Shown: one piece after another, positions 8,340 through 16,950 of the stretch
Layout of the letters: each line of letters begins with the position of its first letter
How positions within the stretch are numbered: the stretch's first letter is position 1
Assembly: GCA_017621035.1 (NCBI GenBank)
Contig: JAGATY010000013.1
Location: 1 to 64,000 of the forward strand
Origin: Bacteroides sp.
Lineage (GTDB): Bacteria; Bacteroidota; Bacteroidia; Bacteroidales; Bacteroidaceae
DNA length: 64,000 nt
Direction of reading: 5' to 3'
Notes under the pieces: generated by a model
What the model saw: the letters and a program-made list of their open reading frames with translations, nothing else
The model's database searches: none
Told to the model about the DNA's origin: nothing
Position numbers and translations under genes: made by a program

Positions 8340-9173
8340 CTACTCTGCCACATTGATTTCGGCAGCAGTTTCCAGCGTAACAATCAGTTCGGCATCTTTA
8401 CTCTTCGGTTGCCATACCACCCGTCGGCACTCTCCTTTACGCAAAGTGTTGTAACTAGTGCCTGCTCCGGAGAGATATTCGGTATCGATAGAGAAGTGTT
8501 GGACGTCTACCATCCAGCTTCTAGTCACATCTACATTCAGATGAAGCTCTTTGCAACTGCCACTAACCAGACTCAGTCCGGACGAAGAAGCCGGATAAAG
8601 GTTGGTGAATTGAGACGACTCAACCTTTACCTTGTCGCGAACAAAGAAAGCAAACGACTCACGTTGCAAGCCCCGGAAGGTTGTCTCCATGCCATAGACG
8701 TCTACATCCACGCGCTCTATCGTCTGAGGAATGGCAAGTGTAACCCCTTCGGCTTCCAGTTTCAGCAGACGCATATTTTCATACTCGCCCTCCAAGGGTT
8801 CCTTCGGGAAGGAGAAGAACAAACGTAACGTATCACCCTCAGGCTGCACCGACAAGAAACGTTCCAAACCGGAAGGCTGTGTAAGAATGGCTTGTCCGCC
8901 GACTGTCTCGGTAACGGTGAGGGGCGCACGTCGGAAAGAAAGGTCACGAGCCAGCACTTCCCGTCCCTCCCAATCCACGGCATTTTTCGGCTCACTCTTT
9001 GTCAGATGAATCCATTTGGCCTCCGGCAGCACGATTGTTTTCAGTTCGCCACCCACCTTGTAGAAGGTATCTTCCCAACGAGTACCCAGGGAAGCTATGT
9101 AACAGATGATTCCCACGGCCATCAGTAACAGGGTTACCAATACACCTATTATAATATATGTAGTCTTTTTCAT
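8340..9173 (-). CDS. Membrane-anchored protein of unknown function (last gene of ABC operon)
   Basis: The 277-residue protein has one N-terminal transmembrane segment (about residues 5-28, TYIIIGVLVTLLLMAVGIIC) followed by a beta-rich domain. That domain has repeated short strands and resembles the DUF2807-type head domains only loosely. I do not recognise it with confidence. It starts 1 base after the GntR regulator gene ends and is the last gene of a four-gene operon with an ABC ATPase, a membrane permease and that regulator. A role in sensing or supporting the transporter at the cell surface is inferred from position only. Confidence 0.8.
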   Translation of the reverse strand: MKKTTYIIIGVLVTLLLMAVGIICYIASLGTRWEDTFYKVGGELKTIVLPEAKWIHLTKSEPKNAVDWEGREVLARDLSFRRAPLTVTETVGGQAILTQPSGLERFLSVQPEGDTLRLFFSFPKEPLEGEYENMRLLKLEAEGVTLAIPQTIERVDVDVYGMETTFRGLQRESFAFFVRDKVKVESSQFTNLYPASSSGLSLVSGSCKELHLNVDVTRSWMVDVQHFSIDTEYLSGAGTSYNTLRKGECRRVVWQPKSKDAELIVTLETAAEINVAE

Positions 9174-9174
9174 A

Positions 9175-9549
9175 CTATTTGTTTTTGATGTTGTCTAGAT
9201 AGGTTTGATACATATCACCCAGTTCATCGAATGATATACCTAAAGTTCTCAGTTGATGAAAGAAAGAGGGAAGTTCCTCTTTCAGAAACTGTTGCCTGCG
9301 CAACTCCAGTATCTGCCGGTGTGCTCCGGGAGAAACGAAGTAGCCAATACCCCGTTTGTTGTAGATGATGCCCTGCGACTGCAGTTGGTCGTAGGAGCGC
9401 ATGGTGGTATTGGCATTCACCTCCACCAGGGCTGCATACTCTCTGACCGAGGGAATACGCCCCTCTTCAGGGTACTGACCCAGCAGGATTTCATCACAAA
9501 TGCGGTCAGCAATCTGTTGATAGATGCCTTTATTGTCTTTAAAATTCAT
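9175..9549 (-). CDS. GntR family regulator, YtrA-like
   Basis: A short GntR protein of 124 residues. The winged helix-turn-helix fills residues about 8-76 (YQQIADRICDEIL…IPSVREYAALVEVNANT…) and a small helical tail replaces the ligand domain, as in the YtrA subgroup. YtrA-type regulators usually sit with ABC transporters and repress their own operon, often responding to cell-wall-active compounds. Here the gene lies third in the operon, 17 bp after the permease. A palindrome at 11275-11296 before the first gene is a likely binding site. Confidence 0.92.
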   Translation of the reverse strand: MNFKDNKGIYQQIADRICDEILLGQYPEEGRIPSVREYAALVEVNANTTMRSYDQLQSQGIIYNKRGIGYFVSPGAHRQILELRRQQFLKEELPSFFHQLRTLGISFDELGDMYQTYLDNIKNK

Positions 9550-9566
9550 ACTTCAAGCCTTTAATG

Positions 9567-10409
9567 TTACCAACGATTGATTATCTCCATCTCCTTGAAG
9601 CGGAAGTAGGCAATCACCCAGTTGAAGAGAGACATCACCCCAAGGAAGAGTACAAACAGAAGAGCTGCCTCACCTTCGGAAAGCGAGATGGACTGATTGG
9701 AGAGATAGAAGTCATCCGGAATGACGTTTGAAACCGTACAGCCAAGCACCCAACCAAAGAGCAATCCCACAGCCAGCAGGGCTGCAACCGTCTTGGCAAA
9801 GGAGTTTTTAGGCCACAACATGGCTCCCAACACAAAGCAAGATTGCAAGAAAATGTAGAGGAAAGAGACCACAAGCAGGGTGTAATCATCCTTCGGAGCA
9901 TTCTGTAGAAGCGTGTCTAGATAGGCAAAGGGAGAGACATGACTTATCATCTGTCCATACTCAGGATAGATGATTTCCAGTACAATTACCCTCGTCCAGT
10001 CAGCCAACGAGTGAATCACATAGAGCAAAAGCGGACACAACACCACAGCTACCACCCACCGAGCCAGATACTTTTCAAACTGAGTAGCAGGTAAAAGCAG
10101 TACAGAGAGGCGACCATTCTTACTCTTCAGACGCTCTCCTACCAGTGAAGCATACCAACAGCCACCGAGAAAGAGAACAACTATCAGCGAGTTAAAGACA
10201 TAAGAAGCGCACAACTCTTCTCCCGTAGCAGCCACTTTATCTGCCACATGGTCGTAAGTGTTGTAACCATTTATCAGAAAGAGGATGGCCAACAAACCGT
10301 ATATCATCACTATACGTAACGCATGTTTCTTCCAATCTTCCATTATCTCCTTCTTACAGAGCATGAAGAAACGTGATGCACTGAAGAAACAATCCTTACT
10401 CTTCATCAT
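9567..10409 (-). CDS. ABC transporter permease-like membrane protein
   Basis: The 280-residue protein has about six to seven hydrophobic segments (for example IVMIYGLLAILFLINGY, FNSLIVVLFLGGCWYASLVG, AALLAVGLLFGWVLGCTV). Its start codon overlaps the stop of the ATPase gene by 4 bases, so the two are translationally coupled. It is the likely membrane partner of that ATPase in an exporter-type ABC complex. The sequence has no recognisable substrate signature. Pairing with a YtrA-like regulator suggests a stress or detoxification role; this is inference. Confidence 0.82.
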   Translation of the reverse strand: MMKSKDCFFSASRFFMLCKKEIMEDWKKHALRIVMIYGLLAILFLINGYNTYDHVADKVAATGEELCASYVFNSLIVVLFLGGCWYASLVGERLKSKNGRLSVLLLPATQFEKYLARWVVAVVLCPLLLYVIHSLADWTRVIVLEIIYPEYGQMISHVSPFAYLDTLLQNAPKDDYTLLVVSFLYIFLQSCFVLGAMLWPKNSFAKTVAALLAVGLLFGWVLGCTVSNVIPDDFYLSNQSISLSEGEAALLFVLFLGVMSLFNWVIAYFRFKEMEIINRW

Positions 10410-11260
10410 AGCTTATCATTTTTAAGGTTCAACATAGCGGTAATCTTTTGCGGATGAGAGAGCACAGCACCAAAGAGCAACTCCAGGTTAAGGTCTGTCT
10501 CATCCTCTTCCGGATTGGGCAACATCAGCAGATTGCCTTGCAGGGAGGGCAGTGCATAGAGGGCTTGAGCTGCCAACTCGCGGTCATCACTCTCCACAAA
10601 CCGGAAGCAACGGCAGATGTCAAGTACCGAGGCATCCAGCAGCACACTGCGGTTGTCCATCACTAAGACGTGGTCTAACACCTTATCTATATCACGCACT
10701 TGGTGGGTTGAAATAAGAATGGTTCTCTCTTCACTCATGCCACCGGCAATAAACTTACGAAACTGACTCTTACCCGGAATATCCAGTCCGTTGGTCGGTT
10801 CATCCATCAGAAGGAGAGACACGTTGGTAGCCAGTGCAAAACTCATGAAGACTTTTTTCTTCTGCCCCATCGAAAGAGCACCAAGCCGGAGGTCAAGGTC
10901 CAGCTCAAAGAAGTGGAGGTACTTCACCATATCCTCCTTACTGAAGCGAGGATAGAAGGGTGCGTTCAGCTCAATGTAGTCGAGCAACGGCAAATCGGGC
11001 AGGTCAAATTCCTCCGGCACAAGGAACATATCCTGCAGTGTGAGAGGCAATCGACGGCGGACATCTGTCCCCATAAACTCAATCTTGCCCCGACGAGGTG
11101 TCAGCAAGCCACTCATCAAGTAGAGTAAAGTGGACTTTCCGGCTCCGTTCTTACCTAGCAGTCCATACACTCTCCCCTTCTCCAGCGAGAGGTTGAAACC
11201 GCTCAATACTTCCGCCTTGTTACGACGGTAAGCGAATGAAAGATCTTGAACATGTAACAT
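10406..11260 (-). CDS. ABC transporter ATP-binding protein
   Basis: The 284-residue ATPase has a Walker A motif GLLGKNGAGKST (K42), signature LSMGQKKK, Walker B LLLMDEPTNGLD and the switch histidine in ISTHQ. The C-terminal 70 residues diverge from the core fold. It is the first gene of a four-gene operon (ATPase, permease, GntR regulator, membrane-anchored protein) and should power the permease encoded directly after it at the inner membrane. Transported substrate unknown. Confidence 0.95.
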   Translation of the reverse strand: MLHVQDLSFAYRRNKAEVLSGFNLSLEKGRVYGLLGKNGAGKSTLLYLMSGLLTPRRGKIEFMGTDVRRRLPLTLQDMFLVPEEFDLPDLPLLDYIELNAPFYPRFSKEDMVKYLHFFELDLDLRLGALSMGQKKKVFMSFALATNVSLLLMDEPTNGLDIPGKSQFRKFIAGGMSEERTILISTHQVRDIDKVLDHVLVMDNRSVLLDASVLDICRCFRFVESDDRELAAQALYALPSLQGNLLMLPNPEEDETDLNLELLFGAVLSHPQKITAMLNLKNDKL

Positions 11261-11274
11261 AAGTATCGTGTTTG

Positions 11275-11306
11275 GTGTATTAGTATATTAGTACACCGCA
11301 AAATTA
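11275..11306 (-). promoter_or_regulatory. Operator palindrome and promoter of the GntR/ABC operon
   Basis: A 22-bp near-palindrome with arms GTGTA…TACAC (11275-11296; 18 of 22 positions symmetric) lies 14 bp upstream of the ATPase start. A -7-like TAATTTTG on the minus strand (11299-11306) sits just beside it, so the palindrome covers the expected transcription start. This is the layout expected for repression by the GntR protein encoded in the operon. Known YtrA-type operators are also palindromes of this general form. Binding itself is inferred. Confidence 0.65.
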
Positions 11307-11434
11307 TAGGTAATTTTATTGCTGACAAATTATTAGGGAAGAAATTTCACTGAAAAGGCAAATATTTTTCGTTTCACGCCTTTCAGGCACTCTAAGACAG
11401 ACGAAATGGAGATTAAAAGAGACTTCTGCTACAC

Positions 11435-11481
11435 CTTATATATATAAGAATCCCCTCCTAAGCCTGACTCAAGAGGGGATT
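11435..11481. terminator. Paired hairpins in the 11.3-11.6 kb gap
   Basis: A 14-bp perfect palindrome CTTATATATATAAG (11435-11448) abuts a hairpin with arms AATCCCCTC (11449-11457) and GAGGGGATT (11473-11481), followed on the plus strand by a run of A. It lies between the start of the ABC operon and the 3' end of the EEP gene. It may end the EEP transcript, but the usual T run is on the wrong side for that. The rest of the gap holds no gene. Confidence 0.45.
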
Positions 11482-11609
11482 AAAAAAATGTTTTAAAATG
11501 ATTTTAATTGAAACACGGAGATACAGAGTTGTTGAGTTAAAGCAAAAGAGAGCAGGACGCTGTGGCAACAGAAGTCGGTTTCCATTGCCGAGGAAGTCAC
11601 TCTCTTGCC

Positions 11610-12470
11610 TCAACGAAGCGTTACAGAAGCCAGCACGGGAGCATGGTCAGAGAGGAATCCACCGTCGGGCTGTTCCGAGATGACGCGATACTTGTCTACA
11701 CTTACCGGGCCGTTTGTGAAGACATAGTCTATCAATCTACGCTTCTCCAGGGGCACACGGCCATAGTCGTGGAAGCTCCAAGCGGGTCCATAAGTGATGG
11801 TTGCCTCGGCACAAGCATTCTTCAAACCACCGGCAATCATGTGCTGAACCGGCTCTGAAGTGGGGATTACATTAAAGTCGCCCGTCAGCACTACCGGCAA
11901 TCCCTGAGCAATTTCTGCAATCTTGGTGAGGATGAGTTCCGCACTCTTGCTTTGCGCTACCTTACCTCGGTGGTCAAAGTGAGTATTGAAGGCAGCCACT
12001 TTCTTGCCGGTAGTCTTATCTTGAAGCACAGCCCAGGTGACCATGCGCGGATAAGCCGAGTCCCAACTCTTCACTCCAATGGAGTCCGGATTCTCACTGA
12101 GGCTGAAGTTGCCGTACTTGAGGAGGTTGAAGCGTTCCGTTTTATAGAAGAGGGAACAGAATTCGCCCTTCTCTTTGCCATCGTCTCGTCCCACGCCCAA
12201 GGCCGAGTATTGGGGCAGACGTTCCATCAGGTCGTCCCGCTGATTCAGCTTTACCTCCTGCATGCCCAAGATGTCAGGGGCATAGTAAGTAATCATCTTG
12301 GCGGCATTGTCTTTCCGATACTGCCAGCTGTTGAGGCTGTCAATCGGTGTGTCCAGGCGAATGTTGAATGACATTACATCCAGTTTCACCTCTTTTGCGT
12401 CGGTGCAAGCTGTCATTTGAAAGCCTACCACCAGCAACGCGAGCATTGCAAATTTACTTTTCATATCCAT
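11610..12470 (-). CDS. Endonuclease/exonuclease/phosphatase family lipoprotein
   Basis: The 286-residue protein has a lipoprotein signal peptide (lipobox MTAC near residue 22). The EEP fold follows: DVMSFNIRLD, GMQEV with the metal-binding Glu, FNTHFDHRG, TGDFNV, and the C-terminal SDHAPV carrying the catalytic His. Family members hydrolyse phosphodiesters, including nucleic acids, sphingolipids and inositol phosphates. Its location on the outside of the cell argues for a nutrient or lipid substrate rather than DNA repair. It lies 6 bp downstream of the sialate esterase gene on the same strand, so they are probably co-transcribed. Confidence 0.92.
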   Translation of the reverse strand: MDMKSKFAMLALLVVGFQMTACTDAKEVKLDVMSFNIRLDTPIDSLNSWQYRKDNAAKMITYYAPDILGMQEVKLNQRDDLMERLPQYSALGVGRDDGKEKGEFCSLFYKTERFNLLKYGNFSLSENPDSIGVKSWDSAYPRMVTWAVLQDKTTGKKVAAFNTHFDHRGKVAQSKSAELILTKIAEIAQGLPVVLTGDFNVIPTSEPVQHMIAGGLKNACAEATITYGPAWSFHDYGRVPLEKRRLIDYVFTNGPVSVDKYRVISEQPDGGFLSDHAPVLASVTLR

Positions 12471-12476
12471 TTTGTA

Positions 12477-13898
12477 TTAGTTGTGTGATAGTTTCCATTG
12501 GTCACTTCGGAAAGGAAAGGCGGGAAGGCCTTCCTTGTTATAAAGATTGGCACGGAAGAAGTGTCCCCACCCATAGCGCACGGCCACCGGATGAGAGACC
12601 TGCGGAGAGGAGACTTCTACCCTACTGCCACGGATTACAGCCTTTGCCGGATAGAAACGACCGTCGCTTCCGGCCACCACGAAGCCCTCTACGGGTGCAT
12701 CATTGGGTGTCATCAATCCCTGCTTGGCATATTTAAAAGTGAGAATCAGTTTGTCGCCTTGCACCTTCAGTTTGTGAAACAAGGGGCCGCAACAGGCCAC
12801 CGGATGGTCATACTGTTTAGCCAACGCCCACAGTGCCAGGCGCTCTCCGGCAATACGTTTGTTGCGGGGATGGATGTCCAGTGAGTCGCCGGCATCAGGC
12901 ACAGTGGCCATTCCCAGGTTCTTCAGGCCGCTCTGCCAGACATTGAGTTGCGCTTCCCTGAGCAGCGGAGGGAGGTCGACGTGCGGGGCTACCTGCATAA
13001 AATAGAAGGGCATATCCGGTTGTTTCCACTCTTTGCGCCAGCTGTTTATCAGGTTGGTGAAGACCTGTTCGTAGGCTTCTGCACGCGGCCAGTTGCTTTC
13101 AGCCTGATACCAGATGTTACCTTTGAGCGTGAAACCCAGGATGGGTGCCACCATGCCATTCCAACAGACGGCAGGATGCTTATGGGCTTGGTGATACTCT
13201 TTGAATTTGGCAAGTACGGGAGCATAGAGCGAGTCGTGCTGCATGACCGACATTTTAGTCCACGACTCGGCATGCGTACCGCCCCACGTGCACTGAATGA
13301 TGCCCACAGGGAGGCGTAAAGCGGTATGCAGACGGCGACCAAAGACAAAGGCGATGGCCGAAAAGTCGTACAGTTCACTTGGCTTGCAGCTCACCCAACG
13401 GCCTTTGCAGTCGTCCAACTCTTCTGTTTCAGACAGCTGTGGTTCCATGCGAAAGAGCCTCAGTTCGGGGTAATCAGCATCCCGAAGCTCCTCCTCGGCA
13501 TTCTCCATGCCGGTCTGCCAGTAGACGTCAGGGTGTTTGCATACCGGAAACTCCATGTTACTCTGACCGCTGCAGAGCCACACCTCTCCAATCAACACAT
13601 TATTTATATATAAGGTGTCTTTCTCCCAAATGCGGATTTGCTGATTGCGACAAGCCTTCGGAGTGGGAACCTGCAGGCGCCAACGCCCCTCTGCATCGGC
13701 CTCGGTCACCAACGGGGTGCGCCTCCACGAGGGTAACACATGCACCCTCTCCCCCGGTGAAGCCTTTCCCCAAAGGTTTACACGGGTGCGCTGTTGCAGA
13801 ACCATGTTGTCGGAGAAGATGGCCGGAAGCCGCACTTCCGCCCACAAAGCAGAGAAGATTCCGCCTAGAAACAGTAGCAAAACAGTGAAGCGTTTCAT
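12477..13898 (-). CDS. Sialate O-acetylesterase (SGNH hydrolase), exported
   Basis: The 473-residue protein has an N-terminal signal peptide (…GGIFSALWAE). A beta-rich region follows, then the catalytic motif CSGQSNMEF, WYQAESNWPRA in the middle and the C-terminal D-x-x-H motif in SLDIHPRNK, all typical of the bacterial sialic acid-specific 9-O-acetylesterase family. It removes O-acetyl esters from sialic acid or other host glycan sugars so that glycosidases can act. It forms a probable two-gene unit with the EEP lipoprotein. No sialidase or sialic acid transporter is nearby, so the natural substrate may be another acetylated glycan. Confidence 0.93.
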   Translation of the reverse strand: MKRFTVLLLFLGGIFSALWAEVRLPAIFSDNMVLQQRTRVNLWGKASPGERVHVLPSWRRTPLVTEADAEGRWRLQVPTPKACRNQQIRIWEKDTLYINNVLIGEVWLCSGQSNMEFPVCKHPDVYWQTGMENAEEELRDADYPELRLFRMEPQLSETEELDDCKGRWVSCKPSELYDFSAIAFVFGRRLHTALRLPVGIIQCTWGGTHAESWTKMSVMQHDSLYAPVLAKFKEYHQAHKHPAVCWNGMVAPILGFTLKGNIWYQAESNWPRAEAYEQVFTNLINSWRKEWKQPDMPFYFMQVAPHVDLPPLLREAQLNVWQSGLKNLGMATVPDAGDSLDIHPRNKRIAGERLALWALAKQYDHPVACCGPLFHKLKVQGDKLILTFKYAKQGLMTPNDAPVEGFVVAGSDGRFYPAKAVIRGSRVEVSSPQVSHPVAVRYGWGHFFRANLYNKEGLPAFPFRSDQWKLSHN

Positions 13899-14178
13899 GG
13901 ATGTGAGCTATTGGATTAACGCCTCAAAGGTAAGCATTCTTGCACAGCTTTTCACTCCCGTTCCTCCTTTTTCTCTCCCAAAATTCATTTTAAAGCCTAC
14001 CAAACACCGCTCCGGCACCACATTTCTGCTCGCCCTCAACCATTCCTATCTCTATCCGCATCCTTTCTTATCCCCCAACATCAACTCTCCAACCCTTCCC
14101 TACCAGAGTTCCTACCCCACCTGAAGCCTCATCAAATGCCCACTCTCCCCACCTCAAATACCCACCGTTCCCCCATCA
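13899..14178. other. Gene-free C-rich stretch between sialate esterase and argR
   Basis: The plus strand is strongly pyrimidine-rich here (many CCCACC and CTCTCC words). A purine-rich, G-rich stretch follows at about 14310-14430 beyond a tandem array. The two may be a degraded long inverted repeat, but the match is weak. No gene or clear promoter for the leftward esterase was found. Confidence 0.4.
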
Positions 14179-14200
14179 AATCACCTTTGTTGAAAAGATA

Positions 14201-14288
14201 AAAGCCTTTTATCTGAAAAAAGAAAGCCTTTCTTTTCCCATAAGAAAGCCTTTCTATAGGTGAAAGAAAGGCTTTTAAGTTTCAAACA
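14201..14288. repeat. 22-bp tandem array G (4 units)
   Basis: AAAGCCTTT begins at 14201, 14223 and 14245, and AAAGGCTTT at 14267, so the spacing is exactly 22 bp. The 13 bases between cores differ from unit to unit. The cores are palindromic and can pair with each other, giving alternative hairpins. The array lies in the divergent gap between the sialate esterase and argR, about 280 bp before the argR start. Confidence 0.85.
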
Positions 14289-14503
14289 GTGGTAAACTGA
14301 TGTAGGAACACTCCTAGAGGGGGTGGGGATGAAAGGTGAAAAGAGGGGGCTTCAAACGGCATAAGAGGGCGGACATGCAGGTGGGTGTCGGAGGTTGGAA
14401 GCGGGTGTCGGCTGAGGAAAAGGAGAAAAAAGAGCGGCTTTGGCAGTACTTCGGTTGCATATAGGAGGGCAGAAATTGAATAAAAATACTCAAAAAGTCT
14501 TCG

Positions 14504-14569
14504 CTTATTGCATAATCTTTGTGGAATAATGCGTAACTTTGCGCCCGTTTAGTATAATTATGCAATAAG
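14504..14569 (+). promoter_or_regulatory. argR promoter with 13-bp inverted repeat (probable ArgR autoregulation)
   Basis: CTTATTGCATAAT (14504-14516) and its exact reverse complement ATTATGCAATAAG (14557-14569) flank the promoter. A third, imperfect half-site AATAATGCG lies around 14525. A -7 box TAACTTTG (14534-14541) and a TTG at 14508-14510 make a Bacteroides-type promoter. The right arm ends at the base before the ATG of argR. Paired TTGCATAAT-like sites over a repressor's own promoter fit autorepression, which is inferred. Confidence 0.6.
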
Positions 14570-15043
14570 ATGAAGAATAAATCCACTCGACTGGAATGTA
14601 TAAAAATGATTATTTCAAGCCGTGATGTAGGTTCGCAAGAGGAGCTGTTGCAGGCTTTACAAGTGGAGGGCTTTGAGCTGACACAGGCCACTCTGTCACG
14701 CGACTTGAAACAACTGAAGGTGGCCAAAGCGGCTAACACTGCCGGTAAGTACGTGTACGTGTTGCCCAACAACATCCTCTATAAGCGGAGCAATGAACGT
14801 CCTGCAAATGAGATGCTTATGACTACCGGATTCGTTTCATTGCAGTTCTCCGGAAACATTGCCGTGATTCGTACCCGACCGGGATATGCCAGCAGTATTG
14901 CTTACGACATAGACAATCGGGAGTGCAGTGCCATCCTGGGCACCATTGCCGGTGATGACACCATCATGATGGTGCTTCGCGAGGGTGTAAATGAGCAGGA
15001 AGTACGTGGATTCTTATCCCAAATCATCCCCAATATTGCATAA
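14570..15043 (+). CDS. argR: Arginine repressor ArgR
   Basis: The protein has 157 residues, the normal length. Its N-terminal winged helix (ISSRDVGSQEELLQALQVEG, TQATLSRDLKQL) binds operator DNA. The C-terminal domain, with GTIAGDDTIMMV, binds arginine and forms the hexamer. It is the first gene of the arginine cluster, followed by the GNAT acyltransferase, argG, argC and argD, and probably represses this cluster when arginine is plentiful. Repeated TTGCATAAT-type half-sites cover its own promoter. Confidence 0.96.
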   Translation: MKNKSTRLECIKMIISSRDVGSQEELLQALQVEGFELTQATLSRDLKQLKVAKAANTAGKYVYVLPNNILYKRSNERPANEMLMTTGFVSLQFSGNIAVIRTRPGYASSIAYDIDNRECSAILGTIAGDDTIMMVLREGVNEQEVRGFLSQIIPNIA

Positions 15044-15087
15044 ATATACACATAGAAAGTAGACCTAAAAGTAACTAAATAAAGACA

Positions 15088-15645
15088 ATGGAGAATAAAC
15101 ACATTGATGTGATGGTAGCAGATGCCTCACATGAAGTTTATGTAGACAAGATTCTGGACACCATACGCGAAGCCGCCAAGGTGCGCGGAACCGGTATTGC
15201 CGAACGTACCCATGAGTACGTGGCAACCAAAATGAAAGAGGGAAAAGCCATCATTGCCCTGTGTGGCGATGACTTTGCCGGATTCACTTACATCGAGAGT
15301 TGGGGCAACAAGCAGTATGTGGCAACCTCAGGACTTATCGTTCATCCCAACTATCGCGGCTTGGGACTGGCCAAACGAATCAAAGCCGCCTCGTTCCAAT
15401 TGGCACGTCTGCGCTGGCCCTGGGCCAAGATATTCTCGCTGACAAGCGGTGCAGCAGTCATGAAGATGAATACCGAGCTGGGATATGTGCCGGTGACTTT
15501 CAACGAGTTGACAGACGACGAAGCCTTTTGGAAAGGATGTGAAGGGTGCACTAACCACCACATTCTGATGGAGAAGAACCGCAAGTTCTGTATCTGTACC
15601 GCCATGCTGTACGACCCCAAACTGCACGAAGAAGACCAAATTTAA
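15088..15645 (+). CDS. GNAT family N-acyltransferase, candidate first enzyme of arginine synthesis
   Basis: The 185-residue GNAT protein has the acyl-CoA-binding block HPNYRGLGLAKRIK (the R/Q-x-x-G-x-G/A loop as YRGLGLA). It lies between argR and argG on the same strand. The pathway needs an enzyme that acylates glutamate, and no argA or argJ is seen in the window. This gene is therefore a strong positional candidate for N-acyl-, probably N-succinyl-, glutamate synthase. From memory, a Bacteroides homologue has been linked genetically to arginine synthesis. Cys clusters near the C-terminus (GCEGCTNH, CICTAM) are unusual for GNATs and could bind metal or serve in regulation. Confidence 0.85.
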   Translation: MENKHIDVMVADASHEVYVDKILDTIREAAKVRGTGIAERTHEYVATKMKEGKAIIALCGDDFAGFTYIESWGNKQYVATSGLIVHPNYRGLGLAKRIKAASFQLARLRWPWAKIFSLTSGAAVMKMNTELGYVPVTFNELTDDEAFWKGCEGCTNHHILMEKNRKFCICTAMLYDPKLHEEDQI

Positions 15646-15724
15646 CAACATTTCCGACCTCCGGATTCCCCTCGACAAGCAACTTGGCGAGCAAGCGGAG
15701 GTCACAAAGTATAAACAACGAAGT

Positions 15725-16933
15725 ATGGAAACAAAAAAGAAGAAAGTAGTAGTCGCATTCAGCGGCGGGTTGGACACCTCATTCACTGTGATGTATCTGG
15801 CCAAGGAAAAGGGTTATGAAGTATATGCAGCGTGTGCCAACACCGGCGGATTCAGCCCTGAGCAACTCAAGACAAACGAAGAAAACGCATATAAGCTGGG
15901 TGCCGTGAAGTACGTAACACTGGACGTAACCCGCGAGTATTACGAAAAGTCACTGAAATACATGGTCTATGGCAACGTGTTGCGTAACGGAACATACCCC
16001 ATCTCAGTAAGTTCGGAACGCATCTTCCAAGCATTGGCCATCGCCCGTTACGCTAACGAAATCGGTGCCGATGCCATTGCACACGGCTCTACCGGAGCAG
16101 GCAACGACCAGATTCGTTTCGACATGACCTTCTTGGTAATGGCACCGGGCGTGGAAATCATTACGCTGACACGCGACATGACACTGACTCGTCAGGAAGA
16201 GATTGACTACTTGAACAAGCATGGATTCCCGGCAGACTTTGCCAAATTGAAGTACTCATACAATGTTGGTCTGTGGGGAACTTCCATCTGTGGCGGAGAA
16301 ATTCTGGACTCAGCACAGGGTTTGCCTGAGTCTGCATACCTCAAGCATTGCACCAAAGAGGGTAGCGAGCAGCTGCGACTGACCTTTGAAAAGGGTGAAT
16401 TGAAGGCTGTCAATGATGAACAGTTCGACGACCCCATCAAGGCCATTCAGAAGGTAGAGGAGATTGGTGCTGCTTACGGCATCGGTCGTGACATGCACGT
16501 GGGCGACACCATTATCGGTATTAAGGGACGCGTTGGCTTTGAAGCTGCAGCCCCGATGCTGATTATCGGCGCTCACCGTTTCCTGGAAAAGTACACCTTA
16601 AGCAAATGGCAACAGTACTGGAAAGACCAAGTGGCCAACTGGTACGGCATGTTCCTGCACGAAAGTCAGTATCTGGAACCGGTTATGCGCGACATCGAGG
16701 CCATGCTGACCGAGAGTCAACGCAACGTAAACGGTACTGCCATCTTGGAACTTCGTCCGTTGTCATTCTCAACAGTAGGTGTAGAGTCGGCAGACGACTT
16801 GGTGAAGAACAAGCTTGGTGAGTATGGCGAGACCCAGAAGGGTTGGACGGCAGACGATGCCAAGGGCTTCATCAAAGTCACTTCAACCGCTCTGCGTGCT
16901 TACTATGCTAACCATAAAGACGAAAAGATTTAA
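15725..16933 (+). CDS. argG: Argininosuccinate synthase
   Basis: The 402-residue enzyme has the ATP pyrophosphatase motif AFSGGLDTS (11-19) and HGSTGAGNDQIRFD. It joins citrulline and aspartate using ATP, giving argininosuccinate, the substrate of ArgH, which is encoded at 29.7 kb. It lies in the argR-GNAT-argG-argC-argD run on one strand with short gaps, so operon transcription is likely. The 13-bp hairpin after its stop may partly end or process the transcript. Confidence 0.97.
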   Translation: METKKKKVVVAFSGGLDTSFTVMYLAKEKGYEVYAACANTGGFSPEQLKTNEENAYKLGAVKYVTLDVTREYYEKSLKYMVYGNVLRNGTYPISVSSERIFQALAIARYANEIGADAIAHGSTGAGNDQIRFDMTFLVMAPGVEIITLTRDMTLTRQEEIDYLNKHGFPADFAKLKYSYNVGLWGTSICGGEILDSAQGLPESAYLKHCTKEGSEQLRLTFEKGELKAVNDEQFDDPIKAIQKVEEIGAAYGIGRDMHVGDTIIGIKGRVGFEAAAPMLIIGAHRFLEKYTLSKWQQYWKDQVANWYGMFLHESQYLEPVMRDIEAMLTESQRNVNGTAILELRPLSFSTVGVESADDLVKNKLGEYGETQKGWTADDAKGFIKVTSTALRAYYANHKDEKI

Positions 16934-16950
16934 TTCAATAACACAGATTC

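Noticed and set aside
13960-14430. Long inverted repeat from C-rich and G-rich blocks
   Set aside because: The two blocks have opposite strand composition but only short exact matches when aligned, so composition alone may explain it.
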